Source: Pseudoduganella rivuli
Lineage (GTDB): Bacteria > Pseudomonadota > Gammaproteobacteria > Burkholderiales > Burkholderiaceae_D
Direction: 5' to 3'
NCBI RefSeq assembly: GCF_009674485.1
Contig: NZ_WKJJ01000023.1
Coordinates: forward strand, 62,001 to 126,000
DNA: 64,000 nucleotides
In this document: positions 42,480 to 52,144 of the stretch, in pieces
How positions within the stretch are numbered: the first letter of the stretch is position 1
Layout of the letters: each line of letters starts with the position of its first letter
The notes under the pieces: model-generated
The model's database searches: none
The model's input: only the letters and a program-made list of their open reading frames with translations
What the model was told of the DNA's origin: nothing
Translations under genes and position numbers: made by a program

Positions 42480-44075
42480 ATGACCGATTCAACTGCCGCA
42501 GATGACAACTGGCTGCTCGACGAGGATGAAGATGAGACGCCAGCTGCCGGCCAGCCGTCCCCCGATCAGCGCCTCTGGCGCGTCCTGATTGTCGACGACG
42601 ACGTCGATGTCCACGCCGTAACCCGCCTGGCGCTGCGCAATGTCAGCTTCAAAGGCCGGGAACTGGAATTGTTTTCCGCCCACTCCGGGCGCGAAGCATT
42701 TGAAATCCTGCGCGACACGCCGGACATTGCGCTGGTGCTGCTCGATGTCGTGATGGAAACAGACGATGCGGGCTTGCTGCTGGCGCGCCGCATCCGCGAA
42801 GAATTGCACAACTCCATTGTCCGTGTCGTGCTGCGCACGGGCCAGCCGGGCCAGGCGCCCGAGCAGCGCGTCATCATTGAATATGACATCAATGATTACA
42901 AGGCCAAGACGGAACTGACCACGCAAAAGCTGTTCACCACGGTGATTTCCGCGCTGCGCGCATACGAGAGCCTGAACATGCTGGAACGCTCGCGCATCGG
43001 CCTGGGCAAAATCCTCGCCGGCGCGACCAACCTGTATCAAATCCATTCGCTGCGCGAATTCGCTTCCGGTGTGCTGAACCAGGTCTCCGCCATTCTCGAC
43101 GTGGGCGCGGACGGTGTGCTGTGCCTGATGCAGGGCGATACGGGACCGGCCACCGTGGTGGCGGCCACCGGCGGTTATGCGCCGCTGGCGGAAAACGAGC
43201 GCATGCCGCAGAACCACCCGTTGTGGCCCACCATTGCGAAGGCGTTTGCCGAGAAGAAAAGCCAGTTCGACCATCCGGCCAACGTGTTGTTCATCCACAC
43301 GCAGGAAAACCGCGAAGTGGCGATTTCCGTCACCCCGCCATGGCCGCTGGCGCAAATCCAGCGCGACTTGCTGGAAGTGTTTTGCCAGCGCATCGCGGCG
43401 GCGTTCGACAACCTGTATATCTTCGGCCAGTTGCGCAAGGCGCAGGAAGCCACCGTGGTGGCGCTGGCCGACCTGGCCGAATTCCGCGACCGCGGCACGG
43501 GCGGCCACGTGCGCCGCGTGCAGGCGCTGTCGTCCGCCATCGCCAACCGCCTGAAAGAGCAGGGCATTTACGAAGATGAAGTGACGCCGCAACTGGTCGA
43601 CATGATCGGCCTGGCCAGCATCCTGCACGACGTGGGCAAGGTGGCGACACCCGACCATATCCTGCTGAAGCCGGGCGCGCATACGCCGGAAGAGCGGGCG
43701 CTGATGCAAGACCACGCCGGCGTGGGCCGCACCATCCTCGAACGCGCCGCCAACATGGTCGATGGCGTCAGCTACCTGACTTACGGTGCGGAAATCGCTG
43801 GCGGGCACCATGAACATTTCGATGGCAATGGCTATCCGAATGGGTTGAAAGGCAAGCAAATCCCCATCTCCGCGCGCATCGTCGCCGTGGTCGATGTGTT
43901 CGATTCGCTGCTGCACGAACGGCCTTACAAGGAACCGTGGCCTTATCCGGAAGTCATGACGTACATAAAGGCGCGTGCCGGCGCCCAGTTCGATCCGGCC
44001 GTGGTGCAGGCGCTGCTGGACGTCATCGAGCGCGACCCGGAGCTGGGGCAGCAGCCGCCGCATGACGCGGCGTGA
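42480..44075 (+). CDS. REC-HD-GYP response regulator, c-di-GMP phosphodiesterase
   Basis: 531 residues. An acidic N-terminus precedes a receiver domain with acidic DDD in LIVDDDVDVHA and the phospho-acceptor Asp in LVLLDVVMETDDAG. A middle domain (about 165-320; DUF3369-like) follows, then the HD-GYP domain with HDVGK (about 383) and HHEHFDGNGYPNGLKG (about 442), where the H-H-E-x-x-D-G-x-G-Y-P is the full active motif. It should hydrolyse c-di-GMP under phosphorylation control. The cognate kinase is unknown. Confidence 0.93.
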   Translation: MTDSTAADDNWLLDEDEDETPAAGQPSPDQRLWRVLIVDDDVDVHAVTRLALRNVSFKGRELELFSAHSGREAFEILRDTPDIALVLLDVVMETDDAGLLLARRIREELHNSIVRVVLRTGQPGQAPEQRVIIEYDINDYKAKTELTTQKLFTTVISALRAYESLNMLERSRIGLGKILAGATNLYQIHSLREFASGVLNQVSAILDVGADGVLCLMQGDTGPATVVAATGGYAPLAENERMPQNHPLWPTIAKAFAEKKSQFDHPANVLFIHTQENREVAISVTPPWPLAQIQRDLLEVFCQRIAAAFDNLYIFGQLRKAQEATVVALADLAEFRDRGTGGHVRRVQALSSAIANRLKEQGIYEDEVTPQLVDMIGLASILHDVGKVATPDHILLKPGAHTPEERALMQDHAGVGRTILERAANMVDGVSYLTYGAEIAGGHHEHFDGNGYPNGLKGKQIPISARIVAVVDVFDSLLHERPYKEPWPYPEVMTYIKARAGAQFDPAVVQALLDVIERDPELGQQPPHDAA

Positions 44076-44228
44076 CACTCTGACATGTTCAATTTGACAC
44101 CCTGTGGCGGCCCAGCACCGCCGCAGGGATAATTCTCTCCAAATCCCACGGAATTCTGTTTCTTTCCTGCACCACCGGCATATACTTTCACATAGACAGC
44201 CGGGCGCGCCGCGCTTGCAGGAGACTTC

Positions 44229-45761
44229 ATGAGCATCGCCTTTCAACCTCCGGATCAGCCTGCCCGGCCGGTGCGTGGACCGCTGCTGAAAAAGCTGTGC
44301 GGCGATGAAAACGTGTTTGCGCTGGGTGTGTCCGTGGCGCGCGTGGTGCAACTGATCGATTCCGACGACGGCGGCACGCACGACCTCGCGTACTACGTGC
44401 TGTCGGATGCGGGGCTGACGCAAAAAGTGCTGCGCCTGGCCAATACGCCGCAATACCGCACCAAGGCCGGCACGCCCGTCACCACGGTGTCGCGCGCGAT
44501 TTCACTGCTGGGCTTTAACAATGTGAAAGCATCGGCGCTGGCCATGATGCTGGTCGATACGCTGATCAATACACGCCAGGAACAAAGCGTGCGCACGGAA
44601 CTGGAAGCCGCGCTGTGCGCCAGCCTGGTGGGACGGGAAATGTCGCGCACGGGCGCGCACCAGGGCACGGAAGAAGCGTCCATCGGCGCGCTGTTCCGCA
44701 ATATCGGGCCACTGCTGATTGCCGCCCACCAGCATGAACGCTACCGCGACATCGGGGCGCTGGTCACGGCCGGTACCCATACCGTCAACCAGGCGTCGCA
44801 ATCCGTGCTCGGCAGCAGTTACGACACCTTGTCGGCCGCCATCCTCAACGAGTGGAAAATCCCGGACCCGATCGTGCGCTCGATTGCGCCGCTGCCGCCC
44901 GGCGTCGTGAAGGCGCCGCAAGGCAAGGCGGAATGGGTGCGCGTGGTGGTGTCATTCAGCATGGAAGTCGCGCGCATCCTGGCGCGCAAGGGTGGGCCTG
45001 CGCATGGCGTGCTGCAGGCACTGCTGGACCGTTATGGCGTGGCGCTGGGGCTGGACCGCGAGCAATTGGCCGCGTTGCTGGCCAATGTGCGCAGCGGCAT
45101 GAACGATTTGCTGGATTCGATGCAATTGCGGCCGCGCGACCAGGAAAGCGAAGCCGATGACCATGTCTTGCCGGATGTGCTGTTGATGGCCACGATGAAT
45201 GACAGCGACAGCGCGCCGTCCGGCGTGCATCCCAGCGGCAAGCCGCATAATGCGCGCGAACAATTGCTGGCCGGGGTGCAGGAAGTGGCGCAAATGCGCG
45301 CCGCTGGTCACAGCCGCTTGAATGAACTGATCCAGGCCGTGCTGGAAACCCTGTACCGCAGCATGGGCTTCCGTTTTGCCACGGTCTGCCTGCGCGATAT
45401 GCGGACCAGCCAGTACCGCGCCCGCATCGCGTTCGGCGACGACCATGCGCAGCGCATGGCGGGCTTTACCTTCCCGCTGACGGGCGCGGACCTGTTCCAC
45501 CTGGCGATGCAAAACGACGCCGACCTGATGATCTCGGAGGCGGCCACGCACAAGATCCGCGAATTGCTGCCGCCCTGGCACCGCACGTTGCTGCCGGATG
45601 CACGCAGCTTCATCGTGCTGCCGCTGGTGGTGCAGGGCCAGCAACTGGGCCTGTTTTACGCGGACCGCGCCGTGCCGGCGCCGGAAGGGGTGCCGCCGGA
45701 CGAGGCGTCGCTGATCCGCGCGCTGAAGGCGCAGTTGATCGTGGCGCTGACGCCGGCCTGA
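44229..45761 (+). CDS. HDOD-domain signalling protein with C-terminal GAF-like domain
   Basis: 510 residues. The HDOD domain (about 20-220) shows TTVSRAISLLGFNNVK and the EASIGALFRNIGPLLI region, where HD residues of true hydrolases are absent. The C-terminal 170 residues (about 340-505) resemble a GAF domain (LYRSMGFRFATVCLRD, FIVLPLVVQGQQLGLFYAD). Such proteins act as signalling scaffolds near c-di-GMP systems. A possible -10 box TATACT lies at 44183-44188. No catalytic activity is predicted. Confidence 0.85.
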   Translation: MSIAFQPPDQPARPVRGPLLKKLCGDENVFALGVSVARVVQLIDSDDGGTHDLAYYVLSDAGLTQKVLRLANTPQYRTKAGTPVTTVSRAISLLGFNNVKASALAMMLVDTLINTRQEQSVRTELEAALCASLVGREMSRTGAHQGTEEASIGALFRNIGPLLIAAHQHERYRDIGALVTAGTHTVNQASQSVLGSSYDTLSAAILNEWKIPDPIVRSIAPLPPGVVKAPQGKAEWVRVVVSFSMEVARILARKGGPAHGVLQALLDRYGVALGLDREQLAALLANVRSGMNDLLDSMQLRPRDQESEADDHVLPDVLLMATMNDSDSAPSGVHPSGKPHNAREQLLAGVQEVAQMRAAGHSRLNELIQAVLETLYRSMGFRFATVCLRDMRTSQYRARIAFGDDHAQRMAGFTFPLTGADLFHLAMQNDADLMISEAATHKIRELLPPWHRTLLPDARSFIVLPLVVQGQQLGLFYADRAVPAPEGVPPDEASLIRALKAQLIVALTPA

Positions 45762-45783
45762 GCCGGCGTACCTTCGAACCGGG

Positions 45784-48700
45784 CTACACGGTGACGCCGG
45801 TCACCATGTCCTCGAACTGCGCCAGCGGTACCGGCTTCGCGAACAAATACCCTTGCGCGGTTTCGCAGCCCTTGCCGCACAGGAAGGCCCGCTGCGCCTC
45901 GGTTTCCACGCCTTCGGCCGTCACTTCCAATCCCAGCGAATGGGCCAGCGCAATGGTGGCGCTGACGATCACCGCATCGTTGGGGTCGGTTTCGATATCC
46001 TTGACGAAACTGCGGTCGATTTTCAGCCGGTCCAGCTTGAACAGCTTCAGGTAGCTCAGCGACGAGTAGCCGGTGCCGAAGTCATCGATCGCCACCTTGA
46101 TGCCCCGCACCCGCAATTCGTGCAGCAGGATGCTGCTGCTTTCCGGGTCTTGCATGGCGGCCGATTCCGTGATTTCCAGTTCCAGCTGCGATGGGGCGAT
46201 GCCATTGTCGGCCAGCAATTTATCGAGCAGCGGCAATAAACTGGTGCCGCGGCACTGGCGCGCCGACAGGTTGATGGCGAGGCGCAAATGTCCCAGGCCC
46301 TGTTCGCGCCAGCGCACCAGCAATTGCGCGCCGCGCCGCAATACCCAGTCGCCCAGCGGCAAAATCAGGCCGGACTCTTCCGCGATGGGGATGAAACGGT
46401 CCGGGCTGATCATGCCCAGTTCCGGATGGTGCCAGCGCAGCAGCGCTTCCGCGCCGATGATCCGGCCAGTGGACATCGCTACTTGCGGCTGCAGATACAG
46501 TTCGAATTCCTGTTTTTCCAGCGCCTGCGACAGGCGGCTTTCCATCAGCAGGCGCTCGTGCGTGGCGCGGTTCATGGTGCTGGAAAAGAACTGGAAATTG
46601 CCCCGGCCCTGGCTCTTGGCGGCATACATGGCGGTGTCCGCGTGGCGCAGCAGCGTGGCGCTGTCGTCGCCGTCGGCCGGATACATGGCGACGCCGACAC
46701 TGGTGCCCGTGTGCACGGTTGTTCCGGCCAGTACGAACGGTGCCGCCAGCGCTTCGACGATGCGCACCGCCACTGTCGACGCCGCTTCCGGCGTGATGTC
46801 GCAGTCGGTGACGATGATGAATTCGTCACCGCCCAGCCGCGCGATGGTGTCGACTTCGCGCAGCATGTCGCGCAAGCGGTTGGCCACGGCCAGCAACAGC
46901 AAGTCGCCGGTCTGGTGGCCGTGCGTATCGTTGATTTTCTTGAAGTGGTCGAGGTCGATGAACATCACGGCCGCCGTGCCGTGCGTACGGCGGGCGCGGG
47001 CCAGCAACTGGTCCAGGCGCAGGTTCAGCGACAGGCGGTTGTCCAGCCCCGTCAGCGGGTCGTTGTGAGCGAGGCGGTGGATGTGTTCCTGGGCGCGGCG
47101 CTGTTCCGTCAAGTCGTGCAGGATGGCGACGAACAGGTGTTCATCGGGTAATTCGACTTCGCTGACGGAAATCGCCAGCGGGAAATCGGTACCGTCGCTG
47201 CGGAAACCCTGCGCCTCATGCTCGTGGCTGCCGCCGCCGGCCACCATGCGCAGCAAGTCGGCCGGAGTCTGGTCTTCGCGCGGCGGCAGCAAGGTCGCCA
47301 GCGGCAGGCCGGCCATCTGTTCCGGCGGATAACCGAACAGGCGGCCCGCCGCGCCATTGGCCGACAGCAGCACGCCATCCGGGGCGATGGTGAGGATGGC
47401 GTCCGCCGCCTTGTCGAGGATCGCTTGCAGCCGCGCTTCGCGCTCGCGCAGGCGCGCCGTGCTGTCCTTCACCTGGGCCTGGATTTGCGCCCGCTCGCCG
47501 GAGATCAGCAGCATCATGCCGCCCAGCAGCGCCGTCAGCAGCAAGCCGCACGTCAGCACGGTCCAGCTTTGCCAGCCCCGCTGCGCCGCCGCGTAAGCGG
47601 AAGTGGGGGCCAGCAACAGCAAATACTGGCGGCCGCCAAAGTTGATGACGCGCTGCACATCGCCATTGCGGGCCGTGCGGTGGACCTGGTCCACCAGCGG
47701 TATGCCGCTGCCGCCAGTGATGTCTTCCAGGCGCACCTGCAGCGACGGGAAATTCACTTGTTGCAGCATGCGCTGCAAATACGGCTCGATCTGGATCGAG
47801 ATCAGCAGCATGCCCGGCGACTCGCCGCCGCCGGCCGGGTGCACGGCTTGCAGCAGCAGCAGGGCCCGCGCCGTCTGTTTTTGCAGGAAATTCAGCGGCG
47901 CACTGGCGGCAGGCTGGCCCGTGCGCAGCGCCTGGATCACCACGTCCGACCGCTGCGGCTCGCTCAGCAAGTCGATGCCCCGGTACAGCCGGGTGCGGGG
48001 CGGTTCGATAAAGGTGGGCACCATGTACAGGTCGCGCTCGCCCGCGCGCTGCAAATGCTGCGGACCGCCCACTTCGCGGATTTCAAAGTCCGGCGCCAGC
48101 TGTTCGCGGCCCCATTGTTCGAATGCGTCGCGCTGTTCGCGCCGCACCGGCACCAGCCAGCTCATGGACGCCAGTTCCGGCCGCTTGTCGAGGTAGCCGG
48201 ACGCCAGCGCGGAAAAATCATCGGCCGCCAGCGTGCGGCGCGGATCGCCCAGCGCCCGCGACATGGCATGCAGGAAGCGTTCGTGTTCGGAAAACTGTGC
48301 CTGCAGCAAATCGCCCGCCTGCTGCGCCTTGAGGCGGAAAGTTTGCATTTGCTGCGCGTTTTCCCAGTGCTCGGCCTGGAAGTAAATCGCAATGAAGGCG
48401 GCGCCCGACAGCAGCAGCGGCAAGCCCACCAGCATGCGCCGGCGGCGCCACAGGACGCGCGGCTGACCGATGACGATCCAGGTCAGCGGCGCCGCCAGCA
48501 AGATGCCGATGGTGTCGCCCAGCCACCAGGTGAACCAGTTGATGGCCAGCTCTTCCTGCGTCAGTTTGCCCATCAGGGCTGCACCGCAAATGGCCACCGT
48601 GCTGCTGATCGTGGCCAGCACGGGCGTGGCCAGCATGAAGGTCAGGACGTGGCGGCCGGCGCCGATGGCCGGATGGATCGTGCGGCGCAGGGCCAGCATG

Positions 48701-49008
48701 GCGATCCACGCCTGCAGGGTAGCGCCCAGTCCGGCGGCCAGCGCCGCCGCTACCTGGCCGCTGTCGATCGGCACGCCGTTCGCCAGCGGCACCAGGTTGA
48801 CGGTGATGGCGCCCAGCGCGACGGCGGGCAGCAGGCGGGGGCCGAACGTGAAGATGGCGGCCAGCGCAATGCCGGCGGAAGGGAATAACGGTGACGCATA
48901 GGTGGGGCCGACTGTCAGCGCCAGGCCCAGCCGGCCCGCCACCACGTAGGCCATATACAGGAGCAGGCAAGAAGGCAATGCAGCGCGCCAGGCAGAAGTC
49001 CGTTCCAC
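45784..49008 (-). CDS. MASE1-CHASE-PAS-GGDEF-EAL membrane c-di-GMP protein
   Basis: 1074 residues. The N-terminus is a multi-helix MASE1-type sensor (about 10-190). A periplasmic CHASE-like domain (about 200-470) and a further helix (about 505-525) follow. Inside the cell are a PAS domain (about 540-650), a GGDEF domain with intact RLGGDEF (about 727) and an EAL domain with intact EALLRW (about 855), DDFGTGYSSL and the late TAEGVE. Both enzyme motifs are complete, so it could make or break c-di-GMP; the net direction cannot be predicted. Confidence 0.93.
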   Translation of the reverse strand: MERTSAWRAALPSCLLLYMAYVVAGRLGLALTVGPTYASPLFPSAGIALAAIFTFGPRLLPAVALGAITVNLVPLANGVPIDSGQVAAALAAGLGATLQAWIAMLALRRTIHPAIGAGRHVLTFMLATPVLATISSTVAICGAALMGKLTQEELAINWFTWWLGDTIGILLAAPLTWIVIGQPRVLWRRRRMLVGLPLLLSGAAFIAIYFQAEHWENAQQMQTFRLKAQQAGDLLQAQFSEHERFLHAMSRALGDPRRTLAADDFSALASGYLDKRPELASMSWLVPVRREQRDAFEQWGREQLAPDFEIREVGGPQHLQRAGERDLYMVPTFIEPPRTRLYRGIDLLSEPQRSDVVIQALRTGQPAASAPLNFLQKQTARALLLLQAVHPAGGGESPGMLLISIQIEPYLQRMLQQVNFPSLQVRLEDITGGSGIPLVDQVHRTARNGDVQRVINFGGRQYLLLLAPTSAYAAAQRGWQSWTVLTCGLLLTALLGGMMLLISGERAQIQAQVKDSTARLREREARLQAILDKAADAILTIAPDGVLLSANGAAGRLFGYPPEQMAGLPLATLLPPREDQTPADLLRMVAGGGSHEHEAQGFRSDGTDFPLAISVSEVELPDEHLFVAILHDLTEQRRAQEHIHRLAHNDPLTGLDNRLSLNLRLDQLLARARRTHGTAAVMFIDLDHFKKINDTHGHQTGDLLLLAVANRLRDMLREVDTIARLGGDEFIIVTDCDITPEAASTVAVRIVEALAAPFVLAGTTVHTGTSVGVAMYPADGDDSATLLRHADTAMYAAKSQGRGNFQFFSSTMNRATHERLLMESRLSQALEKQEFELYLQPQVAMSTGRIIGAEALLRWHHPELGMISPDRFIPIAEESGLILPLGDWVLRRGAQLLVRWREQGLGHLRLAINLSARQCRGTSLLPLLDKLLADNGIAPSQLELEITESAAMQDPESSSILLHELRVRGIKVAIDDFGTGYSSLSYLKLFKLDRLKIDRSFVKDIETDPNDAVIVSATIALAHSLGLEVTAEGVETEAQRAFLCGKGCETAQGYLFAKPVPLAQFEDMVTGVTV

Positions 49009-49079
49009 TTTGCGTAACTCCGTTGTCGTCGATAAATTTAATTGTACGGGGATTATGAGAAAAATCTAAAAAAATGCCC

Positions 49080-49108
49080 TTGCAGTTTGAAAAATGTGTG
49101 CTTATAAT
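49080..49108 (+). promoter_or_regulatory. Promoter of the tRNA-tuf operon
   Basis: TTGCAG (49080-49085) and TATAAT (49103-49108) are separated by the ideal 17 bases, a near-consensus sigma-70 promoter. A GC-rich CGCCCC follows the -10, the type of discriminator found at stable-RNA promoters. The first gene is tRNA-Tyr at 49229. The rest of the 220-base gap shows nothing else. Confidence 0.85.
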
Positions 49109-49228
49109 CTCGCCCCGAAGCAGACGAAACATCGTCGCTTACAGAGTAAAGCAGATGCGAAAGCAAAAGCGACAATGTAGGCAAGGTTGACAAGTCAAAG
49201 TAAGTGCTTCATACTCTGCGGTTCCCGC

Positions 49229-49313
49229 GGAGGGGTGGCCGAGTGGTTAAAGGCGACGGACTGTAAATCCGTTCTCTCAGAGTACACTGGTTCGAATCCA
49301 GTCCCCTCCACCA
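49229..49313 (+). tRNA. tRNA-Tyr (GTA)
   Basis: Class II tRNA with a long variable arm. The acceptor stem is GGAGGGG/CCCCTCC, the anticodon GTA lies at 49263-49265, the T arm contains TTCGAATC, and CCA is encoded at 49311-49313. Confidence 0.97.
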
Positions 49314-49361
49314 AGTTTCTTGCAAGAGACTGAGTGGGTATAGCAGTGAAGTGGAAACCTC

Positions 49362-49435
49362 GCGGGTGTAGCTCAATGGTAGAGCAGAAGCCTTCCAAGC
49401 TTACGACGAGGGTTCGATTCCCTTCACCCGCTCCA
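49362..49435 (+). tRNA. tRNA-Gly (TCC)
   Basis: The acceptor stem is GCGGGTG/CACCCGC, the anticodon TCC lies at 49394-49396, the T arm contains TTCGATT, and CCA is encoded at 49433-49435. It lies 48 bases after tRNA-Tyr. Confidence 0.97.
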
Positions 49436-49487
49436 GAGATTCTTGCAATGCCACGATGTCATTATGTGTCAGGCATCGCAAATATAA

Positions 49488-49562
<75 letters not shown>

Positions 49563-49644
49563 GAATTCGCAGTACCTGCAGTACGTATCCCACAAGACAG
49601 AAGGGCGATTGCCCGGCATTCTCATATATTGTTAGGAGTCTAAA

Positions 49645-50835
49645 ATGGCAAAAGAGAAATTCGAGCGGACCAAACCGCACGTGAACGTTGGTACCATCGG
49701 TCACGTTGACCATGGCAAAACGACCCTGACCGCTGCGATCGCAACCGTTCTGTCGAAGAAATTCGGCGGCGAAGCCAAAGCTTACGACCAGATCGACGCT
49801 GCTCCAGAAGAAAAAGCGCGCGGCATTACCATTAACACCGCTCACGTTGAGTACGAAACGGCTAACCGCCACTACGCTCACGTTGACTGCCCAGGCCACG
49901 CCGACTACATCAAGAACATGATTACCGGTGCCGCGCAGATGGACGGCGCGATCCTGGTTTGCTCCGCTGCTGACGGCCCAATGCCACAGACCCGTGAGCA
50001 CATCCTGCTGGCCCGCCAAGTTGGCGTTCCGTACATCATCGTGTTCCTGAACAAGTGCGACCTGGTTGACGACGCCGAGCTGCTGGAACTGGTTGAAATG
50101 GAAGTGCGCGAGCTGCTGTCCAAATACGAATTCCCAGGCGACGACCTGCCAATCATCAAAGGTTCGGCACGTATGGCGCTGGAAGGCCAAGCTGGCGAAA
50201 TGGGCGAAGCGTGCATCGAGCGCCTGGCCGAAGCCCTGGATACCTACATCCCAACCCCAGAGCGCGCTGTTGACGGCACGTTCCTGATGCCAGTGGAAGA
50301 CGTGTTCTCGATCTCGGGTCGCGGCACCGTGGTGACCGGCCGTGTTGAGCGTGGCGTGATCAAGGTCGGCGAAGAGATCGAAATCGTTGGTATCGTTGAC
50401 ACCGTGAAAACCACCTGCACCGGCGTGGAAATGTTCCGCAAGCTGCTGGACCAGGGTCAAGCAGGCGACAACGTTGGTCTGCTGCTGCGCGGCACCAAGC
50501 GTGAAGACGTTCAGCGTGGTCAAGTTCTGGCAAAACCAGGCTCGATCAAGCCGCACAACCACTTCACCGGCGAAATCTACGTTCTGTCGAAAGATGAAGG
50601 CGGCCGTCATACTCCGTTCTTCAACAACTACCGTCCACAGTTCTACTTCCGTACGACTGACGTGACCGGTTCGATCGAACTGCCAGCAGACAAAGAAATG
50701 GTTATGCCAGGCGACAACGTGTCGATCACCGTTAAACTGATCAGCCCGATCGCTATGGAAGAAGGTCTGCGCTTCGCTATCCGTGAAGGCGGCCGTACCG
50801 TCGGCGCCGGCGTGGTTGCTAAGATCATCGCCTAA
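49645..50835 (+). CDS. tuf: Elongation factor Tu
   Basis: GTPase that delivers aminoacyl-tRNA to the ribosome. 396 residues. G1 is GHVDHGKTTL, G3 is DCPGHADY and G4 is NKCD. The effector region RGITINTAHVEYET and C-terminal IREGGRTVGAGVV are intact. Codon use is strongly biased, as expected for this highly expressed protein. It is cotranscribed with the three tRNAs upstream. A second tuf copy usually follows fusA elsewhere in such genomes. Confidence 0.99.
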   Translation: MAKEKFERTKPHVNVGTIGHVDHGKTTLTAAIATVLSKKFGGEAKAYDQIDAAPEEKARGITINTAHVEYETANRHYAHVDCPGHADYIKNMITGAAQMDGAILVCSAADGPMPQTREHILLARQVGVPYIIVFLNKCDLVDDAELLELVEMEVRELLSKYEFPGDDLPIIKGSARMALEGQAGEMGEACIERLAEALDTYIPTPERAVDGTFLMPVEDVFSISGRGTVVTGRVERGVIKVGEEIEIVGIVDTVKTTCTGVEMFRKLLDQGQAGDNVGLLLRGTKREDVQRGQVLAKPGSIKPHNHFTGEIYVLSKDEGGRHTPFFNNYRPQFYFRTTDVTGSIELPADKEMVMPGDNVSITVKLISPIAMEEGLRFAIREGGRTVGAGVVAKIIA

Positions 50836-50851
50836 GAATCCTGCCAAAGTA

Positions 50852-50878
50852 CTAGCGCCCAACGCTGTTGGGTGCTAG
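50852..50878 (+). other. Long hairpin between tuf and tRNA-Trp
   Basis: CTAGCGCCCAAC (50852-50863) pairs with GTTGGGTGCTAG (50867-50878) around a three-base loop, with one G-T pair. There is no T-run, so it may be an RNA-processing or stability site rather than a strong terminator. Confidence 0.5.
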
Positions 50879-50919
50879 AATAACGGATTCAGCAAGTTAG
50901 AAGTAAGTAAGTTTTACGT

Positions 50920-50995
50920 AGGGGCGTAGCTCAATTGGCAGAGCGTCGGTCTCCAAAACCGAAGGTTGGGGGTTCGATGCCCTCCGCCCCTGCCA
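50920..50995 (+). tRNA. tRNA-Trp (CCA)
   Basis: The acceptor stem is AGGGGCG/CGCCCCT, the anticodon CCA lies at 50953-50955, the T arm contains TTCGATG, and CCA is encoded at 50993-50995. It sits just before secE, a common arrangement. Confidence 0.97.
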
Positions 50996-51030
50996 CCGAA
51001 TTCTGGTGCAGGGCACCGAAAGTAAAATAA

Positions 51031-51414
51031 ATGTCTAATCAATCCGTGCAAACCGTTGGCACGTCGAACGACAAGTTCAAAGTCGTGCTGGCCGTGGTTG
51101 CTGCGATTGCGGGCGTAGTCGGGTTCTTTTACCTGGCAGGTCAACCAACCCTGGTGCGGGCAGCTGCGCTTGTGGTTGGTTTGCTTATTTCCGCCGGCAT
51201 TGCGTACACGTCTTCCTCTGGCCGCGATTTCCTGAATTTTGCCAAAGAATCTGTCCGCGAGACGAAAAAAGTCGTCTGGCCGACCCGTAAGGAAACGACG
51301 CAGATCACGATGATCGTGTTTGGTTTCGTGCTGGTCATGGCTGTGTTCCTGTGGGGCACGGATAAGCTGTTGGAATTCCTGTTGTACGACGTAATCCTGG
51401 GTTGGAAACAATAA
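51031..51414 (+). CDS. secE: Preprotein translocase subunit SecE
   Basis: Essential small subunit of the SecYEG channel. 127 residues, the long proteobacterial type with three membrane helices: about 15-32, 38-55 and 95-118. The conserved amphipathic helix and FAKESVRETKKVVWPTRKET precede the last helix. The stop overlaps the nusG ATG by one base, so the two are coupled. Confidence 0.96.
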   Translation: MSNQSVQTVGTSNDKFKVVLAVVAAIAGVVGFFYLAGQPTLVRAAALVVGLLISAGIAYTSSSGRDFLNFAKESVRETKKVVWPTRKETTQITMIVFGFVLVMAVFLWGTDKLLEFLLYDVILGWKQ

Positions 51415-52025
51415 TGAGCGACAATGTGCAAGATAACGCGCCGGACAGTGTTCCGGCGCAAGACGCTGGCGCAGAGCTGAGCAAGCCAGTCAGCAACAAG
51501 CGCTGGTACGTGGTGCACGCTTATTCCGGCATGGAGAAAAGCGTACAGCGCGCTCTGATGGAGCGCGTCGAGCGCGCCGGCATGCAAGACCAGTTCGGCC
51601 AGATCCTGGTGCCGACCGAAGAAGTGGTCGAAGTGCGCAATGGCCAGAAGTCCGTGACCGAACGCCGTTTCTTCCCTGGCTATGTGCTGGTTGAAATGGA
51701 AATGACGGATGAAACGTGGCACCTGGTGAAGAACACCAGCAAAGTCACCGGTTTCATCGGCGGCAAATCGAACAAGCCAACCCCGATTCCTGCGCGCGAG
51801 ATCGACAAGATCATGCAGCAAATGCAGGAAGGCGTGGAAAAGCCTCGGCCAAAAGTGCTGTACGAAGTGGGCGAGCAAGTCCGCATCAAGGATGGTCCGT
51901 TCACCGACTTCAACGGCAACGTCGAGGAAGTCAACTACGAGAAATCCAAAGTGCGCGTCTCGGTCACCATCTTCGGCCGCGCAACACCAGTCGAACTCGA
52001 GTTCGGCCAGGTCGAGAAAGTCTGA
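51414..52025 (+). CDS. nusG: Transcription termination/antitermination factor NusG
   Basis: 203 residues with an acidic N-terminal tail, then the NGN domain starting RWYVVHAYSGMEKSVQ and a KOW domain near VGEQVRIKDGPFTDFNG. It binds RNA polymerase and, through KOW, Rho or ribosomal S10. The ATG at 51414 overlaps the secE stop; an earlier in-frame TTG is not supported. Confidence 0.97.
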   Translation: MSDNVQDNAPDSVPAQDAGAELSKPVSNKRWYVVHAYSGMEKSVQRALMERVERAGMQDQFGQILVPTEEVVEVRNGQKSVTERRFFPGYVLVEMEMTDETWHLVKNTSKVTGFIGGKSNKPTPIPAREIDKIMQQMQEGVEKPRPKVLYEVGEQVRIKDGPFTDFNGNVEEVNYEKSKVRVSVTIFGRATPVELEFGQVEKV

Positions 52026-52042
52026 CGTATCAAGCGCCCGCA

Positions 52043-52057
52043 CGGAGCGCGGCTCCG
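52043..52057 (+). other. Small hairpin in the nusG-rplK gap
   Basis: CGGAGC and GCTCCG form a perfect stem around GCG in the 119-base gap. The rest of the gap leads to a GGAAG site before rplK. The hairpin has no T-run. An L1- or L11-type control element could lie here, but no consensus was recognised. Confidence 0.35.
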
Positions 52058-52144
52058 GTCAAATCTGTGAAACAAGAGGAGCCCTGCCAGGTTGTATGAC
52101 CAGGTGGGGCGCTACTACTCAATCCAACGATAGGAAGTGCCCAA

